This document shows, piece by piece, positions 18,721-19,331 of a stretch of 19,331 bases of DNA (position 1 is the first letter of the stretch; every line of letters starts with the position of its first letter). The translations under genes were made by a program, and so were the position numbers. The notes under the pieces are model-generated. The model ran no database searches and was not told where the DNA came from. It was given only the letters and a program-made list of their open reading frames with translations. Where the stretch lies: assembly GCA_003833135.1 (NCBI GenBank), contig QZLH01000076.1, positions 94,510 to 113,840 of the forward strand, given 5' to 3'. This DNA comes from Oehlia diaphana (Eukaryota > Glomeromycota > Glomeromycetes > Glomerales > Glomeraceae).

Positions 18721-19331
18721 CCTTATTCATCCAGATTTAGTGAATTTATTGGGCCCTACTTTTATAGATATCCCAGTATGTAAAACATTAATTACGAAAA
18801 AAGTTCCAATATCAAGTTATTTTATTCAAAGATTACTTATGCATTTCGGAAAATATGATCAAAAGTCGATAGAGCTCAAAATAGAGCATAATGTCGGTCA
18901 ACTTTATGTGGATAGAATTCGCACTTTCCAACAAAAAATCAAATCTCCTTGGGCGAGCAATTTACCCATATTCGTGTTCACTTATCTATTAGATGAAGGA
19001 TACAAACAATTAGCTAATATGAATGAAACCTTGCCTTCAAAGGGTAATGATATGGAGCTATTTCACTTTCTCTCCGCAGGCCCTCACGTGATAAATTATG
19101 CTCCCGGCATGTTGAGAAAGAATTTGAAAGATATAGAAGATTTGATTTTAAATAAACGGTTCGTTCCATTCCTCCTAGACCAAAAGCGTATCAATTAGAT
19201 TTAAATAGCGATCCACATATTCATCAACAACCAATTCCTGAGGAGTATCCTTCCAAAGATGGATTCGAAAATAATAGACAACTTAACGTAATTGCGAGAG
19301 GAATTCTTATTCATCCGGACCTAGTAAACTT
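18721..19331 (+). pseudogene. YGKSHALFHA family copy, array unit 2, cut by the window end
   Basis: This repeats unit 1 with an offset of about 642-648 bases, starting inside the family sequence at LGPTFIDIPVCKTLITKK (about 18747) directly after a duplicated ILIHPDLVNL, so the YGKSHALFHA part is absent. The frame is open from 18677 through ELFHFLSAGPHVINYAPG and EDLILNKRFVPF to a stop at 19196-19198. Relative to unit 1 one T is missing in CCATTTCC, which shifts the frame before PPRPKAYQLDL. The window ends within HPDLVNL, the same position at which the unit 1 to unit 2 junction follows, so the array may continue. Confidence 0.65.

Noticed and set aside
1..19331. CRISPR array, tRNA or rRNA genes, bacterial operon or defence system
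   Set aside because: No regularly spaced short repeats with unique spacers, no cloverleaf with a T-loop motif and no ribosomal RNA landmarks were seen. The sequence looks eukaryotic.

Overview
The window is strongly AT-rich (by eye), full of homopolymer runs, small inverted-repeat elements and decayed coding fragments, with no operons, Shine-Dalgarno sites, tRNA or rRNA. It reads as nuclear DNA of a eukaryote. A repeat-rich fungus of the arbuscular mycorrhizal group (Rhizophagus-like) is my best guess, from base composition, Asn/Gln-rich low-complexity proteins and a multicopy family with the motifs YGKSHALFHAVLLG and ELFHFLSAGPHVINYAPG. This is inference, not a database result.

Layout. Bases 1-2857 hold mostly unassigned AT-rich DNA, one decayed Asn/Cys-rich coding fragment on the minus strand (718-1000) and one weak ORF (1153-1428). 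A first intact Gln/Asn-rich gene (QN-A) lies on the minus strand at 2858-3538. Its promoter side opens into a long non-coding spacer (3539-8330) that ends at a broken plus-strand copy of the YGKSHALFHA family (8372-9112) and a run of 124-137 bp repeats (9149-9488). A second intact, longer QN gene (QN-B) lies on the plus strand at 10434-11396. It shares with QN-A its upstream region, coding sequence and start of the 3' flank. Its core promoter unit is repeated seven times in tandem (10101-10373).

From 11941 the first layout repeats in direct orientation. There is a decayed 5' fragment of a third QN gene on the minus strand (11941-13784), split by a 1664 bp hAT-like insertion with an 8 bp target-site duplication. 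It is followed by the same promoter, the same spacer (13785-17560) and more broken copies of the YGKSHALFHA family (17610-19331), here in a roughly 645 bp tandem array that runs off the window edge. The two spacers differ by many indels, one deletion of about 740 bp and two local inversions.

Functionally, only the two QN genes look intact. They encode hydrophilic prion-like proteins (Gln, Asn, His, Ser and Tyr, with few charged residues) that end in a conserved non-repetitive segment of about 37 residues. No function can be assigned. The most notable features are the tandem expansion of a core promoter unit in one paralogue, a homopolymer expansion at the equivalent place in another, and a same-frame overlapping hydrophobic ORF kept open in both intact paralogues. 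The window has one N (12250), and the frame breaks I could align in the YGKSHALFHA family are single-base differences in homopolymers. Some of the apparent decay may therefore be sequencing or assembly error.
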